Notes: generated by a model from the letters alone, not told the origin. A stretch of DNA of 64,000 bases from Flavobacterium sp. RSP15 (GCF_003968755.1 NZ_RYDL01000004.1:62001-126000), one strand, 5' to 3'. Shown: positions 1-12,448, counted from the stretch's first letter. Program-made: numbers and translations.

Positions 1-2031
1 AAAGTAGTTACGGGATTGACTAATATGGTTATTGCAAATGTTCCTACTCCAATTGCATTACCTTTTGCTTTTTTTCCAATGAGCCAAGAAACCAGCATTT
101 CAGGATTAATTTTACCGAGCTATAACGACTCCAACAACCGAGGGTTTTCCTTGCAAAATTTAGGGTATTATTTTGCCTTGAGTGATAATTATGATTTAAC
201 CGTATTAGGCGATTATTATACTAATGGTAGTTACGGGTTGCGTTTTGAATCCAGTTATGCCAAAAGATACAACTATAGAGGGAACTTAAACATTCGATTT
301 GAAAACTTAATTACCAGCGAAAGAGGCTACCCTGATTACTTAAAACAAAATATTTATAACATCCAATGGTCCCATTCCAAAGACACTAAATCGAATCCTA
401 ATTCTAGTTTTTCGGCCTCTGTAAATCTTGGAAGTAGTAAATATTTTCAACAATCTATCAATCAGATAAATATTGGTTCAAATCTAAACAATACTTTAAG
501 TTCTTCTGTGTCGTATTCAAAAACATTCACTTCAATTCCACAAGTTAGAATGTCATTGACAGCAACCCACTCGCAAAATACACAAACCGAAGAAATCAAT
601 ATGACACTACCTACACTACAACTGAGTGTGGATCGGATTTATCCTTTTGTAGGCAAAGACGGCATAAAAAAAGGTTTTTTCAAGAACATCAATTTACAAT
701 ATAATCTGAATGGCCGAAACAGCATAGTTACTACCGATTCTTTATTCTTCAAGCCACAAATGTTCCGGGATGCAAAAATTGGTTTCCAACACAGTATTCC
801 GTTAAGCACCAATTTTAAATTATTTAAATATTTCAGTGCGTCTACATCCGTAAATTATGAGGAAATTTGGTACACCAAAACAATTGAAAGAAGTTTTGAC
901 CAAGACCAAAGCGCCGTAGTCGATAAAACGGTCAATGGCTTTGATGCCTTTAGAACCTATTCCTTCTCCTCTAGTCTAGGAACCACTATTTATGGAACTT
1001 TTAACTTTGGTGAAAACAAAAAGATAAAATCGATTCGGCACGTAATGAGACCATCTGTTTCGTATGGATACACCCCTAGTTTCGAAAAATATTATGACAC
1101 CTACGCATCCGATGCAACCGGGACAATGACAAAACAATATTCCAGATTTGAAAGTGGGATCTTTGGAGCCCCCGGATTGAATAATTCGAATTCGTTAGGA
1201 TTTGATTTGAGCAACACTTTTGAGGCAAAGGTCACTGATAGCGATAGCACCAAGGTTGAACCTAAAAAAATAATGCTGCTGAATAACTTAAATCTATCTA
1301 CCAGCTATAATTTAGATGCAGATGGTGTCAACTCATTAGCTTTTGCGCCGATACGAGTTAGTGGAGGTACCCAACTTTTTCAAAATAAAATGAATGTCAA
1401 TTTTGGCGCAACGTTAGATCCTTACGCGATTGATAACTCCGGAAACCGAATTAATGTCTTTAATATTAACAACGGTGGCAGCCTTTTTAGAATGACAAGT
1501 TCTAATATGACTTTAAATTACTCTATTTCCAGTAAAGGAAATGATAAAAAAGAAAAAGACACAAATGAACAAAGTCGAAGAAATGGGGGGCGTGGAGATG
1601 ATCTTTTTGGTACCAATACGGACTTAGGAGACAATAGGAGAAGTCAGTTTAACGAAGAAGAGGAAGATGATGGAGAAGATAAAATTTCTGAATTTTTTAA
1701 TTCGAAATTACCGTGGGATATGACCTTTGCCTATTCTTTGACCTATGGAAACAATAATAGAGAGAATCAAATCATTGGTAACTCAATAATGATTTCAGCT
1801 AATGCTGATATCACTCCAAAATGGAAAGCAGGAGTATCAACAGGGTACGATTTTGTTCAAAAAGGAGTTACCTTTACTCAGCTTCGTTTTGAAAGGGATT
1901 TATTAAGCTGGAGAATGGATTTTAACTGGTCTCCATTTGGTGATAATGCAAACTGGGGATTCTTCATTGGAATAAAATCAGGCGTGCTCAGCGACATCAA
2001 ATGGGACAAACGAAGTACTATAAACCGGTAA
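1..2031 (+). CDS. lptD: LPS assembly outer-membrane protein LptD, 3' part (5' truncated)
   Basis: The frame is open from the first base, so this is the C-terminal 676 residues of a protein that starts outside the window. LptD forms the outer-membrane barrel that inserts lipopolysaccharide. The visible part begins at the junction between the periplasmic jellyroll and the barrel, with the Bacteroidota-type run PFAFFPM followed by a glycine-rich GFSLQNLGYYFALSD segment. It then shows alternating aromatic/polar strands typical of a beta barrel. An acidic, low-complexity insert (EEEEDDGEDK, about residues 555-565) sits in a probable loop. ridA follows 49 bases downstream on the same strand. Assignment is from family pattern recognition. 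Confidence 0.82.
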   Translation, partial: KVVTGLTNMVIANVPTPIALPFAFFPMSQETSISGLILPSYNDSNNRGFSLQNLGYYFALSDNYDLTVLGDYYTNGSYGLRFESSYAKRYNYRGNLNIRFENLITSERGYPDYLKQNIYNIQWSHSKDTKSNPNSSFSASVNLGSSKYFQQSINQINIGSNLNNTLSSSVSYSKTFTSIPQVRMSLTATHSQNTQTEEINMTLPTLQLSVDRIYPFVGKDGIKKGFFKNINLQYNLNGRNSIVTTDSLFFKPQMFRDAKIGFQHSIPLSTNFKLFKYFSASTSVNYEEIWYTKTIERSFDQDQSAVVDKTVNGFDAFRTYSFSSSLGTTIYGTFNFGENKKIKSIRHVMRPSVSYGYTPSFEKYYDTYASDATGTMTKQYSRFESGIFGAPGLNNSNSLGFDLSNTFEAKVTDSDSTKVEPKKIMLLNNLNLSTSYNLDADGVNSLAFAPIRVSGGTQLFQNKMNVNFGATLDPYAIDNSGNRINVFNINNGGSLFRMTSSNMTLNYSISSKGNDKKEKDTNEQSRRNGGRGDDLFGTNTDLGDNRRSQFNEEEEDDGEDKISEFFNSKLPWDMTFAYSLTYGNNNRENQIIGNSIMISANADITPKWKAGVSTGYDFVQKGVTFTQLRFERDLLSWRMDFNWSPFGDNANWGFFIGIKSGVLSDIKWDKRSTINR

Positions 2032-2080
2032 TTAGGCCAAGAGACTTTTAAATTAAATTGAATTACATTAAATAGAACGT

Positions 2081-2461
2081 ATGAAAAAGATAATTTTTAC
2101 AGAAAATGCTCCTGCACCAATTGGCCCGTACAACCAAGCAGTACTAAAAGGAAATACACTGTATGCATCAGGTCAAATTGCAATAAATCCAGTAACTGGA
2201 ACGCTAGTTCTTGATTCAATCGAAGCCGAAACGGAACAAGTCATGCAAAATATGAAAGCAGTTCTGGAAGCCGCCGGAATGACATTTGAAAACATAGTGA
2301 AAACCACAATCTTTATTATGGATATGACCGATTTCGGGAAAATAAATACGGTTTATGGTTCCTATTTTAACGAACAAACTGCTCCGGCACGGGAAACAGT
2401 TCAAGTGGCCTGTTTGCCAAAAAATGTTAATATTGAAATCTCAATGATCGCTATTCTTTAG
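2081..2461 (+). CDS. ridA: RidA family enamine/imine deaminase
   Basis: The product is 126 residues, the normal length for the YjgF/YER057c/UK114 family. RidA hydrolyses reactive 2-aminoacrylate made by PLP enzymes, releasing ammonia and pyruvate. Family features visible are the N-terminal APAPIGPYNQAV segment, LYASGQI, and the C-terminal block with the conserved arginine (PARETVQV) and the NIEIS glutamate that line the active cleft. The ATG is preceded by an A-rich leader. A strong hairpin 85 bases after the stop ends the transcript. It follows lptD and may be co-transcribed with it. Confidence 0.93.
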   Translation: MKKIIFTENAPAPIGPYNQAVLKGNTLYASGQIAINPVTGTLVLDSIEAETEQVMQNMKAVLEAAGMTFENIVKTTIFIMDMTDFGKINTVYGSYFNEQTAPARETVQVACLPKNVNIEISMIAIL

Positions 2462-2545
2462 TACTTGTTTTCCGCTTTCATTATTAATGCAAGAATAACC
2501 GGTTGAAACGATTTCAGAATGCCCGTTATCAGTTGATTACAAATT

Positions 2546-2597
2546 AAAAAACCACTGTTAATTTACTTTAGAACAAGTAAATTAACAGTGGTTTTTT
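2546..2597. terminator. Bidirectional terminator between ridA and the sugar kinase
   Basis: A perfect 21-bp inverted repeat (arms 2546-2566 and 2577-2597) with a 10-base loop carries six A on one side and six T on the other. It therefore serves as an intrinsic terminator in both directions. It lies between the convergent ridA (+) and kinase (-) genes. Confidence 0.9.
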
Positions 2598-2619
2598 AAT
2601 AAAATTGAATTCTGAAAAA

Positions 2620-3471
2620 CTATTTATTTGCAATATGATATGCAATTAAACCATCTATAGGTCGTCGCAATACATTGCCTAATTGCAACTCATATTTGTC
2701 AAATATTTCTTGCAGCTCTTCTTTGAGATAAAAGGCTATGGACCCCACAAAATGAACTGGAATTTCTTTGCAGTTATCGTATTGTTTTATGTAATTTTTC
2801 ACAAAAGATTTCATTCCTTTGAAAATAATTTTTCTGCAGAACTCCGTTTCTTTGTGCTGAATCAGGAACTTCGCAAAAGTCGCTAAATACGCATTTGGAT
2901 TGGCTTCTTTGTACAATTTGCTTTTTATAGCATCTGGATCAAGGTTGTATTCTTTCTCGAATTCAACGGCCAGTTCTTTTGGCATTTTATTAAAATAGTA
3001 CTTTCTGATTAATTCTTTTCCAAAAACATTTCCGCTGCAATCATCCATGGCGATATATCCCAATGACTGTACTTTTTGATGGAGTTCTTTGCCATCAAAA
3101 TAACTGCAGTTTGATCCTGTCCCCAGTATAGAAACAATTGCTTTTTCTCCCTTTGGAGTCGTTGCATAAACGGCTGCATAGGTATCTTCTTTGACATCTA
3201 TAATAGCATTAGGAAAATACTTTTGAAAAACCTGAGACAGTGCAATTTTCATTCTTTCAGTGCCACAACCTGCTCCATAAAAAAACAAATGGGTTGCATT
3301 TTTCTTGTTTTGCAAAATATCAAAACGATCATTTAAGCGTTCAATAATTTCATCTTCTTCAAGTACTTCAGGATTCAATCCTAAGGTTTGAGTTGTAAAC
3401 AATATTTTACCATTTGTATCTATTGCAATCCAATCGGCTTTGGTAGAACCACTATCAACTATTAATCTCAT
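2620..3471 (-). CDS. BadF/BadG/BcrA/BcrD-type N-acetylglucosamine kinase
   Basis: This 283-residue ASKHA-fold kinase has the phosphate-binding loop DSGSTKADW at residues 6-14 and a second glycine motif ILGTGSNC near residue 115. In Bacteroidota this family is usually annotated as N-acetylglucosamine or glucosamine kinase, making the sugar 6-phosphate in the cytoplasm. That would feed the NagB enzyme encoded near 25 kb, but the genes are not adjacent and the substrate is inferred. It ends 23 bases from the bidirectional terminator. It runs in the same direction as gapA and pfkA but is separated from gapA by a terminator, so it has its own transcript. Confidence 0.78.
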   Translation of the reverse strand: MRLIVDSGSTKADWIAIDTNGKILFTTQTLGLNPEVLEEDEIIERLNDRFDILQNKKNATHLFFYGAGCGTERMKIALSQVFQKYFPNAIIDVKEDTYAAVYATTPKGEKAIVSILGTGSNCSYFDGKELHQKVQSLGYIAMDDCSGNVFGKELIRKYYFNKMPKELAVEFEKEYNLDPDAIKSKLYKEANPNAYLATFAKFLIQHKETEFCRKIIFKGMKSFVKNYIKQYDNCKEIPVHFVGSIAFYLKEELQEIFDKYELQLGNVLRRPIDGLIAYHIANK

Positions 3472-3565
3472 TTTTTTCTGGTTTTTGGTTTTGTTGTTAT
3501 ATTTCCTAATACTTTCATAAAGGAGGGTATTAAAAAAATATAAATGAAAAAGGGAATAAAAAATA

Positions 3566-3596
3566 AAGTCCCGTTACTAAAAAGATAACGGGACTT
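3566..3596 (-). terminator. Intrinsic terminator of gapA
   Basis: An 11-bp perfect stem (aagtcccgtta at 3566-3576 pairing with 3586-3596) has a 9-base loop. Read on the minus strand it is followed by a T-rich tail. It lies 16 bases after the gapA stop. Confidence 0.85.
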
Positions 3597-3611
3597 CGCA
3601 AATATAATTAA

Positions 3612-4622
<1,011 letters not shown>

Positions 4623-4691
4623 TTAATTTTTATTTATTTAAATATTAACGGTTTCTAAAGTCTACTTTACTCGCTGTAAACTTTAATCCCT

Positions 4692-5678
4692 CTATGTAGA
4701 CATTATGTCTGAAACTCTTAATAATTCTCTATCAATTTCTGTTTTACCTTTAATAGCTTGTTCCAGAGGTGTCAATATAACAGTATCGTTCTGTAATCCT
4801 ACCATGAACTTTGACTTGCCTTCCAGCAAAGATTCAACTGCTTTTACACCTAATCTACTAGCAAGAACCCGATCAAAACAAGAAGGGGAACCACCACGTT
4901 GCATGTGACCCAGAACAGAAACTCTAACATCATATTCCGGTAAATTAGCTTCTACGTAATCTTTTAATTCAAATACGTTTTTTCCTATTTTATCTCCTTC
5001 TGCTATTACAACAATGCTGGATGATTTACCAGAAGCCTTACTTTTTTGCAGGGATTCTAACAATCGCTCTAATCCTAAATCTTCTTCTGGAATCAGAATT
5101 TCTTCGGCACCGGCACCAATACCGGCATTCAAAGCGATGTGACCGGCATCTCTACCCATCACTTCTACAAAGAATAAACGATTGTGTGAACTTGCGGTAT
5201 CTCTAATTTTATCAATGACATCCACAACGGTATTCAAAGCGGTATCATATCCTAAAGTATGGGTGGTCCCAAAAATATCGTTATCAATAGTTCCCGGAAT
5301 TCCCATTACTGGAAAATCAAATTCATTATTGAACAACAAACCACCGGTAAAAGTACCGTCGCCCCCTATTACTACTAGAGCATCTATTCCTGCTTTAATC
5401 AGGTTATCGTGTGCTTTTTTTCTTCCTTCTGGAGTTTTAAATTCTAAAGAACGTGCTGACTTCAAAATTGTCCCTCCTTTGTTAACAATGTTGTTTACGC
5501 TACGAGGTCCCATTTCTTTGAAGTCGCCTTCAATCATTCCCTGATATCCTCTGTATATTCCTATACATTCAATAGCATGATACGCACATGTCCGAACAAC
5601 GGATCTAATTGCTGCATTCATACCTGGTGAGTCTCCTCCCGAAGTAAGAACACCAACTTTTTTTATTGTTTTTGGCAT
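4692..5678 (-). CDS. pfkA: ATP-dependent 6-phosphofructokinase
   Basis: The 328-residue enzyme phosphorylates fructose-6-phosphate to fructose-1,6-bisphosphate. Family motifs seen are GGDSPGMNAAIR (nucleotide binding, about residues 11-25), GGDGTF, the catalytic GIPGTIDNDI segment and MGRDAGHIA for sugar phosphate binding. The GGDGTF glycine-glycine-aspartate-glycine form is that of ATP-dependent PfkA. It is the first gene of the pfkA-gapA pair. The 373-base region upstream (5679-6051) must hold its promoter, though I could not pick out a confident one. Confidence 0.96.
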   Translation of the reverse strand: MPKTIKKVGVLTSGGDSPGMNAAIRSVVRTCAYHAIECIGIYRGYQGMIEGDFKEMGPRSVNNIVNKGGTILKSARSLEFKTPEGRKKAHDNLIKAGIDALVVIGGDGTFTGGLLFNNEFDFPVMGIPGTIDNDIFGTTHTLGYDTALNTVVDVIDKIRDTASSHNRLFFVEVMGRDAGHIALNAGIGAGAEEILIPEEDLGLERLLESLQKSKASGKSSSIVVIAEGDKIGKNVFELKDYVEANLPEYDVRVSVLGHMQRGGSPSCFDRVLASRLGVKAVESLLEGKSKFMVGLQNDTVILTPLEQAIKGKTEIDRELLRVSDIMST

Positions 5679-6051
5679 TATTTAAGTATTAAAGTGTAAA
5701 ATTAGCAAACATTCAGCACTTACAGAGCCGTGTTTTTTATAAATTAGTTTAGCAACCAAAATTCAAACGTTTTCGTTAATAAGTTTTCGAAAAATCAAAA
5801 TAAAACGAATTTTATTTAACAAAATAAAAAAATAATGAATTTTTATTTGATAATTAACAATTTAAGCGTTTTTATGATTGTTTTATGACAATGATCCATT
5901 ACGTATTTACAAATGAGGAATTAAAAAAAAACGCCTTTGTGGTAAGTCTGAAATTTCTTTAATTAGTACTGAATCAGATACCGTAAAACTCCTATCCGGA
6001 TTCTCATGTGTCTGAATTCTTGGTTCCGATTCCTCACTGATTAAAAAAAAA
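5679..6051. other. 373-base AT-rich intergenic region, no gene seen
   Basis: The region lies between the 3' end of tamB and the 5' end of pfkA, both on the minus strand. It is very AT-rich, holds no credible open frame, and should contain the pfkA promoter. Near-matches to TAnnTTTG occur on the minus strand (gaattttg near 5767), but none has a convincing -33 partner. Confidence 0.5.
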
Positions 6052-9000
6052 TTAGTTTTCCTCCGGGATCAAACCTTCTTGATTTTTTTTTATTTTTTCT
6101 GTTTTGTTTTTTTTAGATTTCAAAAAATTAATATAATCAGGAGATAAGTCAGAATCTTGATCTTCAGCGACGGGTACTGTCACTCTGTCTATTTTTAGAT
6201 TCGTAAAAATTTTATTGACTAACTCCTTGAACGTATCAAAATCTACTTCGTAAGAAACTCCTAAACCTTGGGTATAACCAATCCCTTGCCCAATATAATT
6301 GATATCATTTTCTTTATTAAACAATCGTAAATTAAGTGTTCCATCCTCATTAACCCTATATAACACTTCAACGTCTCCCACGATAGCGGATTCATTAATC
6401 CCACCAAAAGGAACTCCTAGTTTTCCATTGATCGTTATTCTTTCGTTTATTTTGGATGAAATTGTTGCAACAAACCGTCCATCTGTTTCTCTTCCTATTC
6501 TTCTGTCGGCTCCAATGAAATTCAGACCCACTTTGAATTTTTCATCGTCAGATTGTATTATTCCTCCTAAAAGACTAGAGGCGGTCTCAAACAAACTTCC
6601 TGAAAAATCAGATTGACTTACTCCTTCCGGACTTAAAAATCCACCGGAAGATAATAAGTACAATGCTTGAGTTTGCCTCACGTCCTTATCATTTAACTTA
6701 TATTGAATTTCCGATTTTAACACCGTGCTGACTGTTGGAAATTCAATATTAAAATCGGGTTCCGGACTAGTCAAATCGCCTCTAATTCCTATAACTACTT
6801 CCACGGGGACTTTCGTATTAAAAGAAGCATTTTCTAACAAAATTGCAGGATTTGCAGTAGTTTTGTATACTGCTTCAAGATTTAACTGTGCGCGCATCGG
6901 ATTCCCTTCCCAGGAAATTGACCCTCCTTTTTTGACCTCAAACTTCTTGTCTATCAGTCCTCCATATTTAAAATTATAAGTCCCTTCATACGCTTGAAAA
7001 TCACCCCACATATTGAATTTCCCCGTCGTGTTTATTTTAAACAACAAAGAGCCAAAACCTTTTCCCTTCATTCCGTGACCTGTGTTTCGGTCTAGAATTA
7101 CCTCTACTTCGGCATCCGGTGTAATATCAAAATCAAACTCCAATTCAAGGCCATTATAATTCCGAGTGTTTTCCACAATACCATTCCTTACATTGTATTT
7201 TTCCTTAGCAGTCAGAAAATGAAGAAAAATATTATCACTTACACTTTCGGCATTATTAATAGGAATTTTTATGGCTGTTCCTTTCTCTGATTTTGCAGCT
7301 ACTTTTATAAACAATGAATTAGTTGGTCCTTTTATAGTGGCAACTCCATCGATAAATGCAGAACCATAATAAGCTGAATCTTCAGTATCCTTAGTGTCTA
7401 ACGCTAAAAGCCTTTTTGAATTAACGGTTAAATCTAATTTCCAATCCGAAAAATTAGTATGCCCAATACTTCCGTTTAACTTCCCTACAGTACCAAATTT
7501 TGTGTCGGTCAAAGTATTGTTTCTAAACAAAAATCGTTCATCGGTCAGGTCTATAATTGTGTTGTCACTTAAACCGTAATCCACATTCAGGTAGGGTATG
7601 GTTATTCCTGCTTGGTCAAGATACAATCTGCCATTTATACTAGGTTTCTTAAGATTTCCTTCTATGGTAGCATTCCCGGCTATTGAACCTCGTATATTAG
7701 ACAATACTTCACCACCCAAAGAGTTCAAGGTTGCGATATTAAATTTATCAAATTTTAGCCTCAAATCAAGAATGGTTTCTTTATTGACAATTTCAAAACT
7801 ACCATCCGCATTAAATGATTCAAAATTTTTGTTCTCTAAATTAGAATTTATAATAAACTTGCTAAGATTTTCATCACCTTCAATTTCAAAATTTAAAGTT
7901 CCTAAATCTATTTTATTTAAATTCAAATTATCAATAACTATAGAAGATGTAGGCTGAAAAACATCTTTGTTTTGCTTGAAATTTACTTCGCCATTGATAT
8001 TTCCATTTGCAATAAACTTATCATTAGCGGGTGTTATTTTGTTTAGATCCACATCTTTAAAACTCAGTTGTAAATCCTTGATTGTAGTATTTTTAAAAAG
8101 TCCCACTAAAGAAATTTCCTGTTCTTCATGTGACAACACAATATTATCAATGTTGAAATTTTGAAATGATTTATCAAAAACAATTTTGTTATCAGTTGCT
8201 TCTTTTTCGTTCAAAAACCACAAATAGTCTTTGAATTTCACCTCTGATTTACTAATTCCAACTACATTATTGTTATCCTCATTTATAGTATGGTATAAAT
8301 TCAGATTAAAATAATCCTCTGCCTTTGGTCCCCCTTTAAACTCCGAACGAAAATACAGCGTGTCTTTCATTGTGACATTTATAAGACTAAAATCACGTAT
8401 TTTATAGTGTTTTGTTTTTATGCTGTCCAGTTCTATGTAGGCATTATACAGCGGATTTTTATTGTCGACCGAAACTCTTATATTATCAAGTGTATTGTTT
8501 GAAGCTATAATTTGAGGCGAATTAAAATTGAGTTTAAATTCCTGATTATCAGAGTTTATATTTCCTTTAATAATGGTGTTGGGAGCAATAGAAATATCAG
8601 GGTAAAATATTTCAATTATTTTATTATAGATAGAGAAATTAAACTTAAGAAACTGTCCTTTTTTTACCTTGTTAGGTTTGAAATTCGTATACAGACTTCC
8701 CAAAGAATTCTTTGCCAGGTTTTCCAATTGGTTGAATTCATATTTACCTACAATTTCACCCTGAACAATATCCGGTGAATTTACAGTTATGGTTCTCACT
8801 CTTTTTTCATCAAAAGTTGAAATTATGGTAAAATCATCAAAAATATACGTGTCTTTTGCATTTTTATAGGACGTTTCGTTGATATAAACATTTCCTTGAA
8901 AATTTTCTACAGTATTTCCTGATGCCTGAACTACCACATCGCCTTTAAATACCGCAATAGAATCCTTAATTAATTTTAATTTATTCAAATCGGCGGTTTC

Positions 9001-10573
9001 AACATTAATGTGAAAATCGTATCTATTGTCTTTTTTGCTTAAATCCAATAAACCGTCAAAATTCATCCTTAAATTAGGATCCCTTATGGCAATTTGCCCT
9101 TTGTAATTGGGGTTTTTAAGGGTTCCATTGACATCAATATTTGTGTAATTGTATGTTTTATACTCTATTTGGCTAATGATCCCTTTGATGGCCGTGTCTA
9201 GGTATTTTTCCTTGAATCCTTTACCATCAATAGCCATATTCAAACTTACCTTTCCTAGTTCTTTTTGGTCCAATAAAGTTCCAATATCAAAATTTTCTAA
9301 AATAACGTTCCCTACATAAGAAGCCTTATCAATAAAATTTATATTTTCTATTTCTAAATTAGAGATTACTTTACCTAACGCTGTTACCATAGAAAAATCA
9401 GCTTTAACGACAGTTGTAGAAACATTTGAAACTCCGGAAGCTGAAAATCGTCCTAATTTTTTTAGAGAACTGGGTAATTTATTTCCCAAAATATTAGGTA
9501 ATATAACTATCAAATCATCATAGCTAGAGATTAATTTGTCAAATCTGGCATACATCGAAAATTTTTGCCCTTTTTTGGCAAACAAGTTTTTAAAATTAAT
9601 AGCACCGTTGATCTGTGTTTTCCGATCATCAACTAATTTTAAGTTTGTGAATTTCAAATCATTAAGCGTTCCTTTAATAAATGCTTTAATATAAAAATGT
9701 TGATTTTTCCCTATTTCTTTATAAAAGTAACGAATGTCATTTGAAGCAATTGAGGCAGCATCTAGTTTAATATCAAAGAGCACTTTATCGGTAAAATTAG
9801 AAAAATCTTCAATTTTATAATTTAACAATACAGTCCCTTTTAAGGTGGATTCTTTGGTCAACAAATTCAGATTTTCTAGTTTTAAGTTTTTTCTGGAATA
9901 ACTGAATTTTGAGTTTAGATTTTTAACATACAAACCCCGAAAATCTAAAAATGACATTTTATCAATCATAGTCGTCAAATCCTGACCATGAATTTTAAAA
10001 TTCGTTACGGAAGCATTCAGTTTAGTAAAATCCAGGTCTTTTGGAATTTCACGATTTAAATTTGTCAAAATAAAATGACTATCGTAAATTTTCAATTCCT
10101 TTACGGTGAGCAGAAACTTTTTTGTTGATGGTCTTCCGGTTTCAAAAGCGGCTATAAATTTATTGAGATTGGACTCTTTTTCATTTTTATACGTTTTTAA
10201 ATTAAAGACTAAACCACTCAACCGTAAATCCCCAAAAATCAGATCACCGTCTAGCAATTTTTTACCTTCTAAAATAGTCGTTGCAATTCTATCTGAATAA
10301 ATTAAAGTGTCTTTATGGTAATCCAGAATCAATACTTTTTTGAATTTTATGCCTCCAAAAACAGATATAACAACTCCGTCAATAGCAATATTAGTTCCAA
10401 AGTCTTTATTGAGACTTCGGGTGAAATACTGTGCTATTTTAGTTTGAACAAATGGCAGGGTAAGAGCAATACCAAGTACAAGTAAAAGTAGGATTAGTCC
10501 AACTAGAGACCGAAATACTATTTTTTTTATTTTTTTGATACTTACTATATATTTAAATTTTTTAAAATTTCAT
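6052..10573 (-). CDS. tamB: TamB-like translocation and assembly module protein, probable frameshift at codon 3
   Basis: This is a giant inner-membrane-anchored, periplasm-spanning protein of the TamB/DUF490 family, which bridges the envelope for outer-membrane protein or lipid transport. The clean frame has no ATG at its start: the first near-cognate codon is TTG at 10332 (1426 residues). The frame stays open upstream to 10560 and there encodes a lysine-rich segment and one membrane helix (GLILLLLVLGIALTLPF), as a full TamB should. An ATG at 10573, preceded by AGAGG, would join that frame exactly if the four-base run at 10564-10567 were three bases. That gives about 1506 residues. The body is repetitive beta-strand sequence and the C-terminal DUF490 region is intact. 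The gene is divergent from tsaD. Confidence 0.8.
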
Positions 10574-10687
10574 TTTACCTCTGGAAACTCCTGCGCCTTA
10601 AATAAAAATTCTTTAATTTTGGCCTTTACAAAATTGTTGTTCTTTGTAAACTAATCATCAAATGTAACTCCAAATTTATGCCTTTTT

Positions 10688-11710
10688 ATGCAAAATCCCG
10701 AGGTTTTTATTCTTGCCATTGAAAGTTCTTGTGATGATACTGCAGCGGCCATTTTACACAACGATAAAGTATTGTCAAATGTTGTTGCAAATCAGCTAAT
10801 TCATAATCAATATGGTGGCGTAGTTCCTGAGCTCGCCTCACGTGCACACCAACAAAACATAGTTCCGGTAGTCGATGCGGCGCTTCGAAAGGCAAATATA
10901 CAAAAAGAACAGTTATCTGCAATTGCATTTACACAAGGTCCGGGACTCATGGGTTCGCTACTGGTAGGGAGTTCGTTTGCAAAATCACTTGCCCTGGCCT
11001 TACAAATTCCTTTGATTGCTGTAAATCACATGCAAGCTCATGTCCTGGCACATTATATAGAGGAGAAGGGCTATGAAAAACCCACTTTCCCGTTCTTGGC
11101 CTTAACTATAAGCGGTGGACACACACAAATCATCAAAGTAGATCATTTTTTTGACATGACCGTAATTGGTCAAACCACTGATGACGCAGTTGGAGAAGCT
11201 TTTGACAAAAGCGCTAAAATTTTAGGACTTCCCTACCCTGGTGGCCCCTTAATTGATAAATATGCGCAATTAGGAAACCCAAAAGCATTTGCATTTACAA
11301 AACCTAAAGTTCCAGGATTAAATTTTAGCTTCTCCGGTTTGAAAACGGCTATTTTATATTTTATTCAAAAGAAAAAATTAGAAAATCCAAACTTTGTTGC
11401 TGAGAATCTAAATGATATTTGCGCATCAATCCAACATACTATTATTGAAATTTTAATGGACAAATTAAAATTAGCCGTAAAAGAAACCGGGATCAAACAA
11501 ATAGCCATCGGCGGAGGCGTTTCTGCTAATTCCGGAATCCGAAATACATTAAAGGAAACAGAAAACATATATGGTTGGAAAACCTTTATTCCTAAATTTG
11601 AATACACCACTGATAATGCTGCAATGATAGGAATTGTAGGATATCAAAAATTTTTAACCCAAACATTTGAAACTTCATCTGTTGTTTCTAAAGCAAGAAT
11701 ACAATTATAA
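10688..11710 (+). CDS. tsaD: tRNA N6-adenosine threonylcarbamoyltransferase TsaD
   Basis: The 340-residue protein transfers the threonylcarbamoyl group to A37 of ANN-decoding tRNAs, acting with TsaB and TsaE. It shows the ASKHA start AIESSCDDTAAAI, the metal-binding histidines in NHMQAHVLAH, the SGGHTQI motif and the C-terminal GGGVSANSGIR block. It starts with ATG in a 114-base divergent region shared with tamB and is followed three bases later by rsmE, so the two RNA-modification genes are co-transcribed. Confidence 0.97.
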   Translation: MQNPEVFILAIESSCDDTAAAILHNDKVLSNVVANQLIHNQYGGVVPELASRAHQQNIVPVVDAALRKANIQKEQLSAIAFTQGPGLMGSLLVGSSFAKSLALALQIPLIAVNHMQAHVLAHYIEEKGYEKPTFPFLALTISGGHTQIIKVDHFFDMTVIGQTTDDAVGEAFDKSAKILGLPYPGGPLIDKYAQLGNPKAFAFTKPKVPGLNFSFSGLKTAILYFIQKKKLENPNFVAENLNDICASIQHTIIEILMDKLKLAVKETGIKQIAIGGGVSANSGIRNTLKETENIYGWKTFIPKFEYTTDNAAMIGIVGYQKFLTQTFETSSVVSKARIQL

Positions 11711-11713
11711 ATT

Positions 11714-12421
11714 ATGCAATTATTCTTTAACCCTACTATTACAGAATCTACAGAAATTTTTTCTTTTGATAAAGAAGAGAGCAAACATATTATTAAAGTA
11801 TTACGTAAGAAAGATACCGATATCTTGTTTGTAACCAATGGTTCAGGCTACTTATTTAAAACAGAAATAACACTGGCATCTGACAGTAAATGCACCGTCA
11901 AAATCCTTTCGTTCGAAAAAGCCCCAGTTGCAAAATTTCACATACATCTGGCTGTAGCGCCAACTAAAATGAATGATCGTTACGAATGGTTTTTGGAAAA
12001 AGCAACCGAAATAGGCATTCACGAAATAACACCAATTATTTGTGACCACTCAGAACGAAAAGTTATCAATAATGAGCGATTTGATAAAATTTTATTGACT
12101 GCCATGAAGCAATCTAATGAATTATACCTGCCAAAATTGAATCCTGCCATCACCTTTAAAGAATTTGTCAAACTAAAAAATAAAGGTTTAAAACTGATTG
12201 CACATTGCGAAGAAACAGATAAAAGATCACTGAAATCCGTTTTGAAACCTAATGAAGATATTACAATACTGATAGGTCCTGAAGGCGATTTTTCGGAAAA
12301 AGAAATTGTATTGGCTCTTGAAAATGATTTTACTGCTGTTTCATTAGGAAATACAAGGCTACGAACAGAAACGGCAGCAATAGTGGCTTGTCAAAGTGTA
12401 GTATTTATTAATGAAGGCTAA
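11714..12421 (+). CDS. rsmE: 16S rRNA (uracil-1498-N3)-methyltransferase RsmE
   Basis: The 235-residue SPOUT-class enzyme methylates U1498 of 16S rRNA with SAM. The N-terminal PUA-like part (SKHIIKVLRKK) is followed by the knotted SAM site with IGPEGDFSEKEI and LGNTRLRTETAAI near the C-terminus. It begins three bases after tsaD. A DUF4159 gene follows after 27 bases and is probably in the same transcript. Confidence 0.95.
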   Translation: MQLFFNPTITESTEIFSFDKEESKHIIKVLRKKDTDILFVTNGSGYLFKTEITLASDSKCTVKILSFEKAPVAKFHIHLAVAPTKMNDRYEWFLEKATEIGIHEITPIICDHSERKVINNERFDKILLTAMKQSNELYLPKLNPAITFKEFVKLKNKGLKLIAHCEETDKRSLKSVLKPNEDITILIGPEGDFSEKEIVLALENDFTAVSLGNTRLRTETAAIVACQSVVFINEG

Positions 12422-12448
12422 CACTAATAATCACTGATTTTATTAATT

